64,000 nt of DNA from Anaerozeibacter sp031551775 (GCA_031551775.1 JAVBND010000019.1:33013-97012), one strand, 5' to 3'; positions 8,041-16,393 are shown, numbered from the stretch's first letter. The notes: generated by a model not told the origin, from the sequence alone. Numbers and translations: made by a program.

Positions 8041-8370
8041 ATGAAGCGTTTTCTCAAGATGGTTGGTTGTTTGACACTGGTTCTGACGCTGCTGGCGTGC
8101 GCGTCCGCAAGCGCGATGACCACCCTGGACTACTACAATTTGTTCATGGGCATTTCCGACGCCTACGTGAAGGAGTACACCCAGTACTACAGCGACCTCT
8201 ACGACGACCCCACCATGTGCCCGCCGACGGGAAGCGGATACAACCAGCCCACATACACCTGCACATTCTGCAACGGAACCGGGCATTATCAAACGCTTGA
8301 AACCGGCATCGGACATTCCTACTATCTGGAAAGGGTATGCCCCCTTTGCTACGGACGTGGGTACTATTAA
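8041..8370 (+). CDS. Small exported protein with a DnaJ-type zinc finger
   Basis: 109 residues from ATG 8041. The signal sequence ends in LTLLAC, a good lipobox, although an ASASA signal-peptidase-I site follows, so lipoprotein status is likely but not certain. The C-terminal third has two CxxCxGxG-type knuckles (CTFCNGTG and CPLCYGRG), the signature of the DnaJ cysteine-rich zinc finger. No J domain is present. Such a finger in an exported protein suggests thiol or metal chemistry or peptide binding at the surface, which is inference. The third GTCGCC palindrome and a TATGAT lie upstream. Confidence 0.72.
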   Translation: MKRFLKMVGCLTLVLTLLACASASAMTTLDYYNLFMGISDAYVKEYTQYYSDLYDDPTMCPPTGSGYNQPTYTCTFCNGTGHYQTLETGIGHSYYLERVCPLCYGRGYY

Positions 8371-8474
8371 CTTGGGGAAAGGCGCATCCGGCTGACATCG
8401 CCCAATCCGCTTTTGAACAACCCGCGGCGCTTCCCCTGAAATGGCGCCGCGTGGCGCAAGCAAAATAACGGCAG

Positions 8475-8503
8475 GAGCCAACTGACGAAAAATCGGTTGG
8501 CTC
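8475..8503. terminator. Hairpin between convergent genes
   Basis: GAGCCAAC (8475-8482) and GTTGGCTC (8496-8503) are perfect 8-base arms around a 13-base loop. It sits between the end of the rightward lipoprotein gene (8370) and the end of the leftward TetR gene (8521) and could stop transcription from both. The T-tracts are poor on both strands. Confidence 0.5.
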
Positions 8504-8520
8504 TTGTGCTTTGTGCCGCT

Positions 8521-9105
8521 CTATGGCTTCATGATGAACTCGTACACCTTGCGAATTTCTTTGATTTGATCGTAGCCGCCATTCGTTGAGCACCAGTGAA
8601 AGGAAATGCCAACGACCGATGAGAACAAGAAAAGCAGCAATTCCTGCGGGCTTTTGTTCGCGCAAAACTGTCCGGCGCTCTGCCCGCGCGCAATCATCTG
8701 AATCGCTTCGTTTAGATTGATGGGATTGCTGTAGGGACCATCCGTAAAGGGCGAATGGATGTTGAGCCCCCGCTCCAAATCGCAGCGGTAAAGTATCTTC
8801 ATCAGATCAGACCCCAAGGCCTCGCCGCATTTGATAATGTAGAGCTCGTACTGCCAGTACAATTCCAGATAGTTGACCACTGCAAGCGATTCCTGCCGCT
8901 TGAGTGTCTCCCAGTCAAAATCTGTATCGATGACCAGAAAGTAATCGTGGATCAATTCTTCCTTGGAATGATAGTGATAGTAGAAAGCCTTCTTGGTCAT
9001 GCCCAATTGGTCGCATATATCCTGAACGGACACGGCATCATAGCTTTTTTCGCGAAACATCCGTATGGCCGTTTGGAAAATCTCCATTTTGCGGTTCTTC
9101 CTCAA
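8521..9105 (-). CDS. TetR/AcrR-family transcriptional regulator
   Basis: 194 residues. The N-terminal ~50 residues are a TetR helix-turn-helix: a FREKSYDAVSVQDICDQLGM segment followed by TKKAFYYHYHSKEEL, with the family's aromatic YYHYxSKEEL hinge. The remainder is the helical ligand-binding/dimer domain, with no recognisable ligand signature. It is divergent from the exported flavin reductase at 9271. Three near-identical 18-base palindromes lie in the shared intergenic region, one next to this gene's own -10, so it very probably represses itself and its neighbour. Confidence 0.9.
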   Translation of the reverse strand: MRKNRKMEIFQTAIRMFREKSYDAVSVQDICDQLGMTKKAFYYHYHSKEELIHDYFLVIDTDFDWETLKRQESLAVVNYLELYWQYELYIIKCGEALGSDLMKILYRCDLERGLNIHSPFTDGPYSNPINLNEAIQMIARGQSAGQFCANKSPQELLLFLFSSVVGISFHWCSTNGGYDQIKEIRKVYEFIMKP

Positions 9106-9142
9106 CAGCAGCGCCCCCTGATTTTATCCCTGTGCCCAGTAT

Positions 9143-9160
9143 ACCACACAAAGGTGTGGT
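9143..9160. promoter_or_regulatory. TetR operator O1 (ACCACACAAAGGTGTGGT)
   Basis: Perfect 7-base arms with a 4-base centre. It abuts a minus-strand TATACT (9143-9138), the likely -10 of the TetR gene, so occupancy would block autogenous transcription. It shares the ACxAxACnnnnGTGTxxT plan with O2 and O3. Confidence 0.75.
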
Positions 9161-9199
9161 TTCCCGCCAAAAAAGCGGAGAAGATGTTAAAATTCCACA

Positions 9200-9227
9200 T
9201 TGACAAAACTATACCAAAGTGTATAAT
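9200..9227 (+). promoter_or_regulatory. Consensus promoter of the flavin reductase gene
   Basis: TTGACA at 9200-9205 and TATAAT at 9222-9227 with 16-base spacing. Operator O2 fills the spacer and the -10; O3 follows at the expected start point. Confidence 0.85.
9208..9225. promoter_or_regulatory. TetR operator O2 (ACTATACCAAAGTGTATA)
   Basis: An imperfect copy of the 18-base palindrome lying inside the promoter spacer and -10. Its start is 23 bases from that of O3, about two helical turns. Confidence 0.65.
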
Positions 9228-9230
9228 GAA

Positions 9231-9248
9231 ACTACACTTAGGTGTAGT
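9231..9248. promoter_or_regulatory. TetR operator O3 (ACTACACTTAGGTGTAGT)
   Basis: Perfect 7-base arms around TTAG, positioned at the predicted transcription start, between the -10 and the ribosome binding site (AAAGGGGG, 9254-9261). Confidence 0.75.
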
Positions 9249-9270
9249 AAAGAAAAGGGGGCGGGCTATT

Positions 9271-11307
9271 TTGGCGAACATGATTTCTCGGCGCAGTTTT
9301 CTTAAGCATGCAGCGGTAGGCGCGGCAGCGGTAGGGGCTATGGGGCTTACCTCGTTTGCTTCGGCGGAGAGCGCGGATCAATCGGCAGTCGAGCGTATTT
9401 TCAATTGCCCGGATCATTGGGACTATGAATGCGACGTGGTCGTCATTGGTACGGGTACTGCCAGCTACGCGGCAATTCGCGCGGCGGACAGCGGTCTTGA
9501 CGTCATCGCAGTGGAAGCCTATGCTTCCGGCGGCGGTGCGACAGGCTTTTCGGGCGGCGGCGGTTGGGTGCCGATGAACAAGTTTGCCGTAGCGGCGGGC
9601 GATACGCGCGAGGACACGCTTAAGTACCTCAAAAAGTGCATGCGCGAGGTTCCCATCGACGAGGAAGCCCTGGAGGCGTTTGTGGACAATGGCGGGCCGA
9701 TGGTGGATTATATGGATACCATCTTCGCCAAAACCACGAACGCCGTTCAAGCCCGGCAAGGTGCCTTTGGCGATTACCACGCCGAGTGGGAAGGTGGCAC
9801 GACCGACGCGCGCCGCGCGGTCGGCTATGGCGGCGTGAAAAAGTGGAAGGAATCCTTCATTGAGGCCATCACCAATTGCGGCGGACGCATCATGTACAAC
9901 ACCAAAGCGACCGAATTGGTCTGGCGCTATGACGCGGACGGCGTGCCGGAAGTACTGGGCGTATTGTGCGAAAATCCGGGCGGTAAGCTTGCCATCAAGG
10001 CGCGTAAAGCGGTCCACTGCGGCGCAGGCGGCTTTGAGTGGAACGAGGAAATGAAGAACTCGTATCTCGCGGTTGAGACGCCTTACGCTTGTTCACTGCC
10101 CACCAACGACGGCACCATGCTCAAGGCGGTCATGGCGCTCGGCCCCAAGCTCATCAACATGTCCGAGTGCTATGGCCAGTGGACCTACCGCGAGCGCGCC
10201 GATGTAAACAAGGTGCAAAAGAGTCCATGCAACATCGTCTTCGGCCACTACTTCCCGCGCCAGATTGTGGTCAACCGCCACGGACGCCGCTTCTGCGACG
10301 AATCGGCCAGCTATGACTCGCTCTGGCTTCCGATGGCTGGCTATGACACCTTCGCCCCCTACGAGAAGACCAACGTGCCCGCATGGGAAGTCTTTGACCA
10401 GAAATTCATCGATGAGATCAAGGGCTTTGGCGTTGATTACTACATTGGCGACCTCGATAACGGCGTGCCGCCCTATGCCAAGCGCGCGGATTCCCTTGAG
10501 GAATTGGCCGATATTATCGGCGTCAACAAGGAGAACTTTGTTGAAGAAGTGGCTCGCTGGAACAAGTTCTGCGCCGAGGGTGAGGACAAGGACTTCCATC
10601 GCGGCGAGCAGTACATGGACCAGATGTTTAACCGCATGCGCGATATGACGCTGCCGCTTGAAAAGAACCTGGGGCCGATCGACGCGCCGCCCTATTATGC
10701 CATCGAGATCGCCCCCAACACCCTGGGTACGGTCGGCGGACCGGCGCTCAACAAGCACGCCCAGTGCGTGCACATTTCAGGCAAACCCATTGGGCGCTTG
10801 TACGCCAACGGCAACTTCTCAGGCTTTGGCGGGCCGGGCCGCGGATATCCCGGCGCGGGCGGCACCATCGGCCCGGGCCTTGTGATGGCGTACATCGCGG
10901 CCGGTCACATCGCCGAGACGCAAGGCGATTGGTCCGGCCCGGAAATCCCGACCGTAGCGCCGTCGTTTGATCCGTTTGCGGCAAGCGAGGATGACGGGAT
11001 GGGCTTCTTTGAGGCCAACAAGACGCCCAGCGTTCAGGTCTACAAGGACGGAACCTATACGGCCCAGACCGAAGGCATCGGCGGCAAGTTCGAGGTAACG
11101 GTCACAGTATCGGGCGGCAAGATCGCATCCGTCGATGTAGGCCCCAACCATGAAACGGCGGGCATCGGCGACAAGGCCATCGAACAAATCACACAGCGAA
11201 TCGTCTACATGAACACAGCGGACACCGTGGACGCGATCTCCGGCGCGACCATCACGTCAAGCGCCATTTTGTCCGCAGTCAAAGAATGCCTGAGCCAAGC
11301 GGTATAG
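9271..11307 (+). CDS. Tat-exported FAD-dependent reductase with C-terminal FMN-bind domain
   Basis: 678 residues if it starts at TTG 9271, ten bases from AAAGGGGG; ATG 9280 is the alternative. The SRRSFLK motif and following Ala/Gly core are a twin-arginine signal, so the protein is exported folded with cofactor. Residues ~70-560 are a FAD_binding_2 (fumarate reductase/ketosteroid dehydrogenase-like) domain with VVVIGTGTAS, GGGATGFSGGG and a late GGPGRGYPGAGG block. The last ~85 residues are an FMN-bind domain with the SGATITS site where ApbE attaches FMN to Thr/Ser. Family members reduce substrates such as fumarate, urocanate or acrylates for extracellular respiration; the substrate is unknown here. 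Controlled by the divergent TetR protein. Confidence 0.88.
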   Translation: MANMISRRSFLKHAAVGAAAVGAMGLTSFASAESADQSAVERIFNCPDHWDYECDVVVIGTGTASYAAIRAADSGLDVIAVEAYASGGGATGFSGGGGWVPMNKFAVAAGDTREDTLKYLKKCMREVPIDEEALEAFVDNGGPMVDYMDTIFAKTTNAVQARQGAFGDYHAEWEGGTTDARRAVGYGGVKKWKESFIEAITNCGGRIMYNTKATELVWRYDADGVPEVLGVLCENPGGKLAIKARKAVHCGAGGFEWNEEMKNSYLAVETPYACSLPTNDGTMLKAVMALGPKLINMSECYGQWTYRERADVNKVQKSPCNIVFGHYFPRQIVVNRHGRRFCDESASYDSLWLPMAGYDTFAPYEKTNVPAWEVFDQKFIDEIKGFGVDYYIGDLDNGVPPYAKRADSLEELADIIGVNKENFVEEVARWNKFCAEGEDKDFHRGEQYMDQMFNRMRDMTLPLEKNLGPIDAPPYYAIEIAPNTLGTVGGPALNKHAQCVHISGKPIGRLYANGNFSGFGGPGRGYPGAGGTIGPGLVMAYIAAGHIAETQGDWSGPEIPTVAPSFDPFAASEDDGMGFFEANKTPSVQVYKDGTYTAQTEGIGGKFEVTVTVSGGKIASVDVGPNHETAGIGDKAIEQITQRIVYMNTADTVDAISGATITSSAILSAVKECLSQAV

Positions 11308-11340
11308 GTTAACTGACAAACGCAGTTTCGTCATTGACAA

Positions 11341-11367
11341 GGCTGACGTCCTCATTGGGCGTCAGCC
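11341..11367 (+). terminator. Hairpin after the flavin reductase gene
   Basis: GGCTGACG (11341-11348) and CGTCAGCC (11360-11367) form perfect 8-base arms, 33 bases after the stop. The tail TCGTGTCTG has few T residues. Confidence 0.5.
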
Positions 11368-11508
11368 TCGTGTCTGCGACACGGAAACATTGCCGGGTGA
11401 ACGCACTGCGCGGTAGACCGCGCCCAGGAAAGTGATTGAACCGTAGAATTCAGGCCGGATTTCTGCTATACTGAATCCGTCACGATGGGAAATAAAGAGG
11501 TGATCATT

Positions 11509-11940
11509 ATGAAGAAAATTGTCATCATCGATGGTCAAGGCGGAAAAATCGGCTCTTTGCTGGCGAGCCGATTGAAAAAAGAAGCGGGGCGGTTTGCGCT
11601 ATACGCCATCGGTACGAACAGCATCGCCACGGCGGCCATGCTGAAAGCCGGCGCGGATTTTGGCGCAACCGGAGAAAATCCCGCCATCGTAAATTGCCGC
11701 GACGCCGACATCATTGCCGGTCCGATCGGCATTGTCGCGGCGGATTCGCTTTGGGGGGAAATCACCCCGGCTATGGCGGTAGCGGTGGGACAAAGCCGCG
11801 CGCAAAAGGTGCTTTTGCCGATTAACCGCTGCAACAATTACGTCGTCGGCGTCAAGGAATTGCCAATCCCCGAACTGATCGAAATGGCGGCAAGGCACAT
11901 TATGGGCATTTTTGAGAATTCACCCTTGACAGGCGGATGA
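11509..11940 (+). CDS. DUF3842 family protein
   Basis: 143 residues from ATG 11509 behind AGAGGTGA; a -10-like TATACT is at 11467-11472. The N-terminus (KKIVIIDGQGGKIGS) is a Rossmann-like Gly-rich loop typical of DUF3842, a small clostridial family of unknown function. Further blocks include a GANPAIVNCRDADIIAGPIGI-like region with GATGENPAIV and CRDADIIAGPIGI elements. The next gene is an ECF S component whose promoter begins inside the end of this gene. A nucleotide-binding role is inferred from the loop only. Confidence 0.75.
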   Translation: MKKIVIIDGQGGKIGSLLASRLKKEAGRFALYAIGTNSIATAAMLKAGADFGATGENPAIVNCRDADIIAGPIGIVAADSLWGEITPAMAVAVGQSRAQKVLLPINRCNNYVVGVKELPIPELIEMAARHIMGIFENSPLTGG

Positions 11941-11954
11941 ATAACCTATAGAAT
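11926..11954 (+). promoter_or_regulatory. Promoter of the ECF S-component gene
   Basis: TTGACA at 11926-11931, then 17 bases, then TAGAAT at 11949-11954. The -35 box lies within the last codons of the DUF3842 gene. Transcription should begin near 11961 and give a leader of about 120 bases. Confidence 0.75.
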
Positions 11955-11959
11955 ATGGC

Positions 11960-12062
11960 TATCGTTTGCCATGAAGGCAGACATGGTAAGGCCGAGCCCA
12001 ATGAATTAAGCCACGAAGGCTTTTGGTCCGCACAAAGCGGGCAGCCTCGGGGCTAAATTTAT
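11960..12062 (+). ncRNA. Structured leader RNA, candidate riboswitch of unknown class
   Basis: The leader can fold into consecutive stems: CCATG/CATGG around an 8-base loop; an enclosing CCGAG/CTCGG stem; and inside it AAGCC-ACGAA-GGCTT and CCGC-ACAAA-GCGG hairpins. The enclosing stem ends just before the GGGGAGG ribosome binding site (12065-12072) of the ECF gene. ECF S components are often under riboswitch control by their vitamin substrate. I compared it by memory with THF, TPP, FMN, cobalamin, preQ1-I and ZTP patterns and found no match. Coordinates are approximate. Confidence 0.45.
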
Positions 12063-12079
12063 TTTGGGGAGGTTTTTCT

Positions 12080-12613
12080 ATGTTTACCATCAAAAAAACG
12101 GCCTGCGCTGCACTTCTGGTCGCCATCGGCGTGATTCTTCCGGTTGCGCTTCACGCCGTTCCCAACGCGGGAAGCGTGCTGTTGCCGATGCATATACCCG
12201 TCCTGCTCTGCGGGATCATTTGCCCCTTTCCCTACGGACTCCTATGCGGGATCATGACGCCGCTCATGTCGGGCTTGCTTACCGGCATGCCCCCGGTTGC
12301 CTATTTGCCGGCAATGATCTGTGAACTTGCCGCTTACGGTTTGATTTCCTCCTTGCTTGCGCGCTTCGTCCGCACAAAAAACGTATATGCCAACATCTAT
12401 ATCGCCTTGATCGGGGCCATGCTGGCCGGGAGGATCGTGTATGGCATCCTAAACTCGCTGATCTTCAGGGCCGGAAGCTATTCGCTTCAGATTTGGCTGA
12501 CTTCAGCATTCGTTACCGCCCTGCCCGGCATCGCCATCCAGCTGATTTTGATACCCGCCATCGTGCTCGCGCTTCAAAAGTTGAAACTTGTTGAGGCGCC
12601 GGTTTTTATGTAA
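12080..12613 (+). CDS. ECF transporter S component (substrate-binding membrane subunit)
   Basis: 177 residues from ATG 12080 with GGGGAGG 7 bases upstream. It is almost wholly hydrophobic with about six membrane helices and a conserved-looking loop (PNAGSVLLPMHIPVLLCG) resembling S components of energy-coupling factor vitamin transporters. No EcfA or EcfT gene is present, as expected for group II systems in which many S components share one energising module. The substrate is unknown; the structured leader may be the best clue. It overlaps the end of the convergent QueG-like gene by 8 bases. Confidence 0.75.
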   Translation: MFTIKKTACAALLVAIGVILPVALHAVPNAGSVLLPMHIPVLLCGIICPFPYGLLCGIMTPLMSGLLTGMPPVAYLPAMICELAAYGLISSLLARFVRTKNVYANIYIALIGAMLAGRIVYGILNSLIFRAGSYSLQIWLTSAFVTALPGIAIQLILIPAIVLALQKLKLVEAPVFM

Positions 12614-13553
12614 GCCGGCGCCGCGCCCAGCGCGCGTGTTCGCGGACGGCTTCGTATTCATCGTCCATGAGCGCTTCGATGAGCGGCAGGCAGTCCTCCC
12701 GCTTCAAATTGCCCGCGATCAGGCACGCGCGCGCCTGCACTTGTTTTTTGCGCGCGTAGTTGCTGCCGATCAACGGCTTAAGCGGCGCGATTTCACCCGC
12801 GAGCAGCGCTTTGAGGTTTGTGGCCGCCCGGACATCCTCCGGCATGGCCACATGTTCGATCTCCCGATTCATGGGACAGACGCGCTGACAAATGTCGCAG
12901 CCCAGCAGGCTCGCCCCCACGAGAGGGCGCACACGCGCGTCCATCATGTCATTTGCGGCAAGTGCCCTGAGGCACTTGCCGGTATCGACCAGGCCGTTCC
13001 CCATCAGCGCGCCGACTGGGCACGCCTTGGCGCACGCGCCGCAGTTTGCGCAGCGCGCGCTCAAAGCGCGCTCGGCGCGGACGCCTTCGTCCGCGTCAAG
13101 TTGCTCGTCCGTCACAACCAACTCCAATTGATAGCGCGAACCAAGGCCGTCCATGTAGCTCAAGCCGTTTCGGCCATAGCGCGCGAAACCCGCCCCCACG
13201 CAGGTCGCCTTGTGTGGCAAAAGCGGCCGCGCAGCCGCCCCCATCCCCTGCCCGCGCATCCACTCGGCCAGCGTCCCCGCCGCTTGGTGGGATGCGTTTG
13301 AAGCCACGTAGTACGCGTCAAGCGCCGCTTCGCCTTCCCGCGCGCGGTAGGGATGATACGCCCGAGCCAGCACGATCACGCGCTTCGCATCCGGCAGAAC
13401 CTCCTGCGGATCGCTCGCGATCTTTTCCCAGCGCGCATCGGGCCGGGCAAGCGTATCGGCGCGCCATGTTTCGCACGTTTTGACATCCGCCACAAGCGCG
13501 CGGGCAAAACCCAGTTCCAAGGCGCGGTCGATGACCGCCTGCTTGATTGTCAC
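12606..13553 (-). CDS. QueG-like double 4Fe-4S protein (epoxyqueuosine reductase family)
   Basis: 315 residues from GTG 13553, with AAGGAAG just upstream; the GTG overlaps the TGA of the MFS gene (GTGA), implying coupling. The frame is open further upstream but that part is antisense-like and Arg/Ala-rich. Two ferredoxin-type clusters are clear at about residues 180-250: CANCGACAKACP and CDICQRVCP. The C-terminus is short and Arg-rich, like the HEAT-like tail of QueG. QueG reduces epoxyqueuosine in tRNA to queuosine. The N-terminal domain is more diverged and I could not place the catalytic Asp motif, so a related reductive function remains possible. Confidence 0.65.
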   Translation of the reverse strand: MTIKQAVIDRALELGFARALVADVKTCETWRADTLARPDARWEKIASDPQEVLPDAKRVIVLARAYHPYRAREGEAALDAYYVASNASHQAAGTLAEWMRGQGMGAAARPLLPHKATCVGAGFARYGRNGLSYMDGLGSRYQLELVVTDEQLDADEGVRAERALSARCANCGACAKACPVGALMGNGLVDTGKCLRALAANDMMDARVRPLVGASLLGCDICQRVCPMNREIEHVAMPEDVRAATNLKALLAGEIAPLKPLIGSNYARKKQVQARACLIAGNLKREDCLPLIEALMDDEYEAVREHARWARRRLT

Positions 13554-14812
13554 GCTTCTTCCTTGCTCCTTTCGCGCCATAGGCAAAGCGTCAACAGCGC
13601 GCCCGCCGCGCACAGCGCTATGTTCACAAAGAACGGCGCGGCCATCGAATAACGCGTCAACAGCCCCGCCAATGCCGGAAAGACCGCAACCGGCACGAGC
13701 ATCGCGGCGTACGTCAGCCCCAAAATCCGCGCCCGCTCCTCGGGCTCGGCCCCCACCACAAGCAGCGAATCCGCCATGGGCGATATCACCGACATGGCAA
13801 TCGCGCCCAGCACCACGTTGAGCGCCGTCGCCGCAATGCACAAGGCGCCGCCGCGCCCCAAGAAAAGCGCCAACTGCGAAAGCGCGAACAGGCCCCAGCA
13901 AACCACCATGGGGCGGCGGAAGCGATGAAAGCGCAAACGCGGCACGAACAGCGCCACGCACGCAAAGATCACGATCGAGCGCAGGAGGATGAACGGTGCG
14001 ATTCCGCCCTCTCCAATGCCCAGCACATCCACGAGGTAGAGCGACCAGAAGGAATTGTTCAGGTTGTCAATCGACTGGTAGGCCGCGAGCACGCCCAGCG
14101 CATAGAGCACCTTGCGCTCTCTGAGCAGCCCAAGGAACACCTTCCGGCTCTCCCAAAGGAGGGATGGAATCGACCGGTCGCGCGTGGCCGCAATGCGCGC
14201 CTTGCCCATCTCGGTTTCGTGTGACATGAAAAGCATCATGAACGCCTTGCCGGTAATCATTACGCTGCCCAGCCAGTATATAATGCGCATCGTCGGCACC
14301 AGACCGTAGGTCGAGACGCCCCACTGGCTGACGAGCGCAAACAGCCCCGCGGTCAGGCCCATCACCTGAATGAGCGAGAAGCACTTGACCACCTGGTCCG
14401 GTTCCGCGTCTTCGGTCATGAGCAGGCTCCACGATGTCATGCCGACGCGGCGAAGCGCGTTGAGCATGCCCGCTGCGACAAACCACCTGGGCCCGTCCGC
14501 CAGCGCCCACAGCGCGTAAGGAGTGGTCCAGGCAAAAAACTCAATGACAAAGGTGGTCATGCGCCGCCCCAACTTGTCGGTCAACGCGCCGCTGATGAGC
14601 GATGCGAGCGCCTGCATGGCGAGTGAAGCCGCGGCGACATAACCGATCTCGGCGGCATTCATCCCCAGCGCCTCCATGTAGAGTGAAGCATAGGGGATGT
14701 ACAGGTAGTACGCGATGCCCCACAACGGTTCGCTCCACACGCACGCGCGCTGATTGGCCGAAAGCGTGGAAAGCGACCGGAGCAAGCCGCCCTTCTTCCC
14801 GCGCGCGCTCAT
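13550..14812 (-). CDS. Major facilitator superfamily transporter
   Basis: 420 residues from ATG 14812, which overlaps the stop of the upstream DUF554 gene (ATGA). The protein has about twelve hydrophobic segments. After the second helix the loop GALTDKLGRRM is the MFS motif A (GxLaDrxGrR), and a related Arg-rich loop occurs after the eighth. The substrate cannot be told. It forms a tight leftward operon DUF554-MFS-QueG-like with overlapping start and stop codons throughout. Confidence 0.85.
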   Translation of the reverse strand: MSARGKKGGLLRSLSTLSANQRACVWSEPLWGIAYYLYIPYASLYMEALGMNAAEIGYVAAASLAMQALASLISGALTDKLGRRMTTFVIEFFAWTTPYALWALADGPRWFVAAGMLNALRRVGMTSWSLLMTEDAEPDQVVKCFSLIQVMGLTAGLFALVSQWGVSTYGLVPTMRIIYWLGSVMITGKAFMMLFMSHETEMGKARIAATRDRSIPSLLWESRKVFLGLLRERKVLYALGVLAAYQSIDNLNNSFWSLYLVDVLGIGEGGIAPFILLRSIVIFACVALFVPRLRFHRFRRPMVVCWGLFALSQLALFLGRGGALCIAATALNVVLGAIAMSVISPMADSLLVVGAEPEERARILGLTYAAMLVPVAVFPALAGLLTRYSMAAPFFVNIALCAAGALLTLCLWRERSKEEA

Positions 14813-15513
14813 GAGAACAGCCCCGATATCCAAGTGATGACGGGGGTGTACAGCAAGACCACGATCATCGCGGGCAGCAGGTTCGCAACCTTGACGCGCT
14901 CCTTCATGATTCCGAGCATGTTGAGCGAGAGTGCGATGATGAGGACGCTCCCCACCGCGGAGAGTTCGGTCACCACGCCTGAGGACAAGTACGGCGCAAC
15001 GTAGAGGGCGAGCAGCGCGATGCCGCCCTGGTACAGCGTCAGCGGAACAATGGAGAGGATCACGCCAGGTCCCAGCGTCGATGCGAAGATGATGGCGGAC
15101 ACGCCGTCAAGCGCCGCCTTCGCCAAAAGGGTATCCGCCTTGTTTTGAAGGCCCGCCTCAAGCGACCCAACCACCGCCATCGCGCCCACGCAGTACAAGA
15201 GCGTGGCGCTGACAAAGCCCTGTGAAAAAGTGCTGTCACCCTTGGCGAACTTGGTCTGCGCCCAGCCGCCCAGGCGGTCAAGGCCGGTTTCAATTTTGAG
15301 CGCCTCGCCCAGCGCCGCGCCCAGCACAATCGAGACGATCAGGCCCATCATGTTTTGCGTTTGAATCGCGCCGCTCACGCCGATCACCATGACCGAGAGT
15401 GCCAAGGCGTGATTTATGGTCAGGCGAAAGCGCTCGGGAATCCCCCCGCGCAAAAAAGTTCCGATCAGCCCCCCCGCCAGTATCGCCAGCGCGTTGACCC
15501 ATACTCCGATCAT
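14809..15513 (-). CDS. DUF554 family membrane protein
   Basis: 234 residues, ATG 15513 behind AAGAGGTAA. About seven membrane helices; the start (MIGVWVNALAILAGGLIGTFLR) and the NMMGLIVSIVLGAALGE segment are typical of DUF554 (B. subtilis YdfK-like). The family occurs widely in Firmicutes as a small transporter-like protein of unknown function. First gene of the DUF554-MFS-QueG-like operon. Confidence 0.82.
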   Translation of the reverse strand: MIGVWVNALAILAGGLIGTFLRGGIPERFRLTINHALALSVMVIGVSGAIQTQNMMGLIVSIVLGAALGEALKIETGLDRLGGWAQTKFAKGDSTFSQGFVSATLLYCVGAMAVVGSLEAGLQNKADTLLAKAALDGVSAIIFASTLGPGVILSIVPLTLYQGGIALLALYVAPYLSSGVVTELSAVGSVLIIALSLNMLGIMKERVKVANLLPAMIVVLLYTPVITWISGLFS

Positions 15514-15560
15514 GCGTTACCTCTTGTATCTTTTATTTTTCATTTGGTGAAGACATCCGG

Positions 15561-16379
15561 TTATTGATAGACATCCGACGGCGATACCCTAACGCCCTCG
15601 CGCGTGTTCGCGGCGCCCAGCACCAGGAGCGATTTCGCGCCTTCCACCCGTTTTTGCTTGGGTTCGGCGGTCGAGATCATGACGCCGACGCCCACCACCT
15701 CAGCCTCAAACTCGCCCATCATGTCCACCATGCCCTGCAGCGTACCGCCGCCCTTCATGAAGTCGTCGATGATCAGCGCCCTTTGCCCCGGCGATACCGC
15801 GCGCCTTGAGAGCGCCATGGTCTCGATCTTTTCGCCCGAACCGCCCGCGATGTAGTTGATCTTGACCGCCGGTCCCTCATACGCGCGCGAATCGCGCCGC
15901 GCGATCACGAGCGGCACGCCGAGCATCCGCGCGGTCATCATGGCGATCGGAATGCCCTTGGTCTCCATGGTCAAGACGAAATGCGCGCGCTTGTCGTAGT
16001 ACTGCTGCGCCAGGAGCTGGCCGAGCTTGGATACGATCTCGGGACTTGCGGTCACGTCCGAAGTATACAGAAAACCGCCCGGCAGCAAGCGGTCGGGGGT
16101 CGAGAGGGTCTTGGCCAGCTCCGTGAGCAGCGTGAGCGCGTTCCCCGGCGCGATTGTCGCGCGATACCTGACGCCCCCCGCCGCGCCCGCCACCGTCGTC
16201 AGTTCCCCCTGCCCAAAGTGCGCAAGCGAACCCTTGAGCAATTCGATGTCCTCGCTGATGGTCGATTTCGCCGCAGAAAACAGCTCGCAAAACTCGCTGA
16301 GCGTGTGAATCCGGTTCGGCGTATCGACAAGCATCCTAAGCATCACGCCCAACCGCTCGTTGCGCTTGATCCTCTCCAT
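15561..16379 (-). CDS. purR: Purine operon repressor PurR
   Basis: 272 residues from ATG 16379 with GGAGGG 7 bases upstream. The N-terminal ~75 residues form the winged helix of PurR (RNERLGVMLRMLVDTPN...FCELFSAAKSTISEDI). The rest is a phosphoribosyltransferase fold with the PRPP-binding loop ALIIDDFMKGGGTLQGM. In Gram-positive bacteria PurR represses purine synthesis genes at PurBoxes, with PRPP as inducer. A PurBox-like site lies in this gene's own leader (16394-16406). No purine synthesis genes are in the window. Confidence 0.9.
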   Translation of the reverse strand: MERIKRNERLGVMLRMLVDTPNRIHTLSEFCELFSAAKSTISEDIELLKGSLAHFGQGELTTVAGAAGGVRYRATIAPGNALTLLTELAKTLSTPDRLLPGGFLYTSDVTASPEIVSKLGQLLAQQYYDKRAHFVLTMETKGIPIAMMTARMLGVPLVIARRDSRAYEGPAVKINYIAGGSGEKIETMALSRRAVSPGQRALIIDDFMKGGGTLQGMVDMMGEFEAEVVGVGVMISTAEPKQKRVEGAKSLLVLGAANTREGVRVSPSDVYQ

Positions 16380-16393
16380 GCCAGGGCCCTCCA

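Noticed and set aside
8755..9270. N-terminal extension of the Tat flavin reductase frame across the TetR gene
   Set aside because: It runs antisense through the TetR gene and through the promoter and operators; the real start is at 9271 or 9280.
13554..13961. N-terminal extension of the QueG-like protein
   Set aside because: The extension is antisense-like within the MFS gene and Arg/Ala-rich; GTG 13553 has a ribosome binding site and overlaps the MFS stop.
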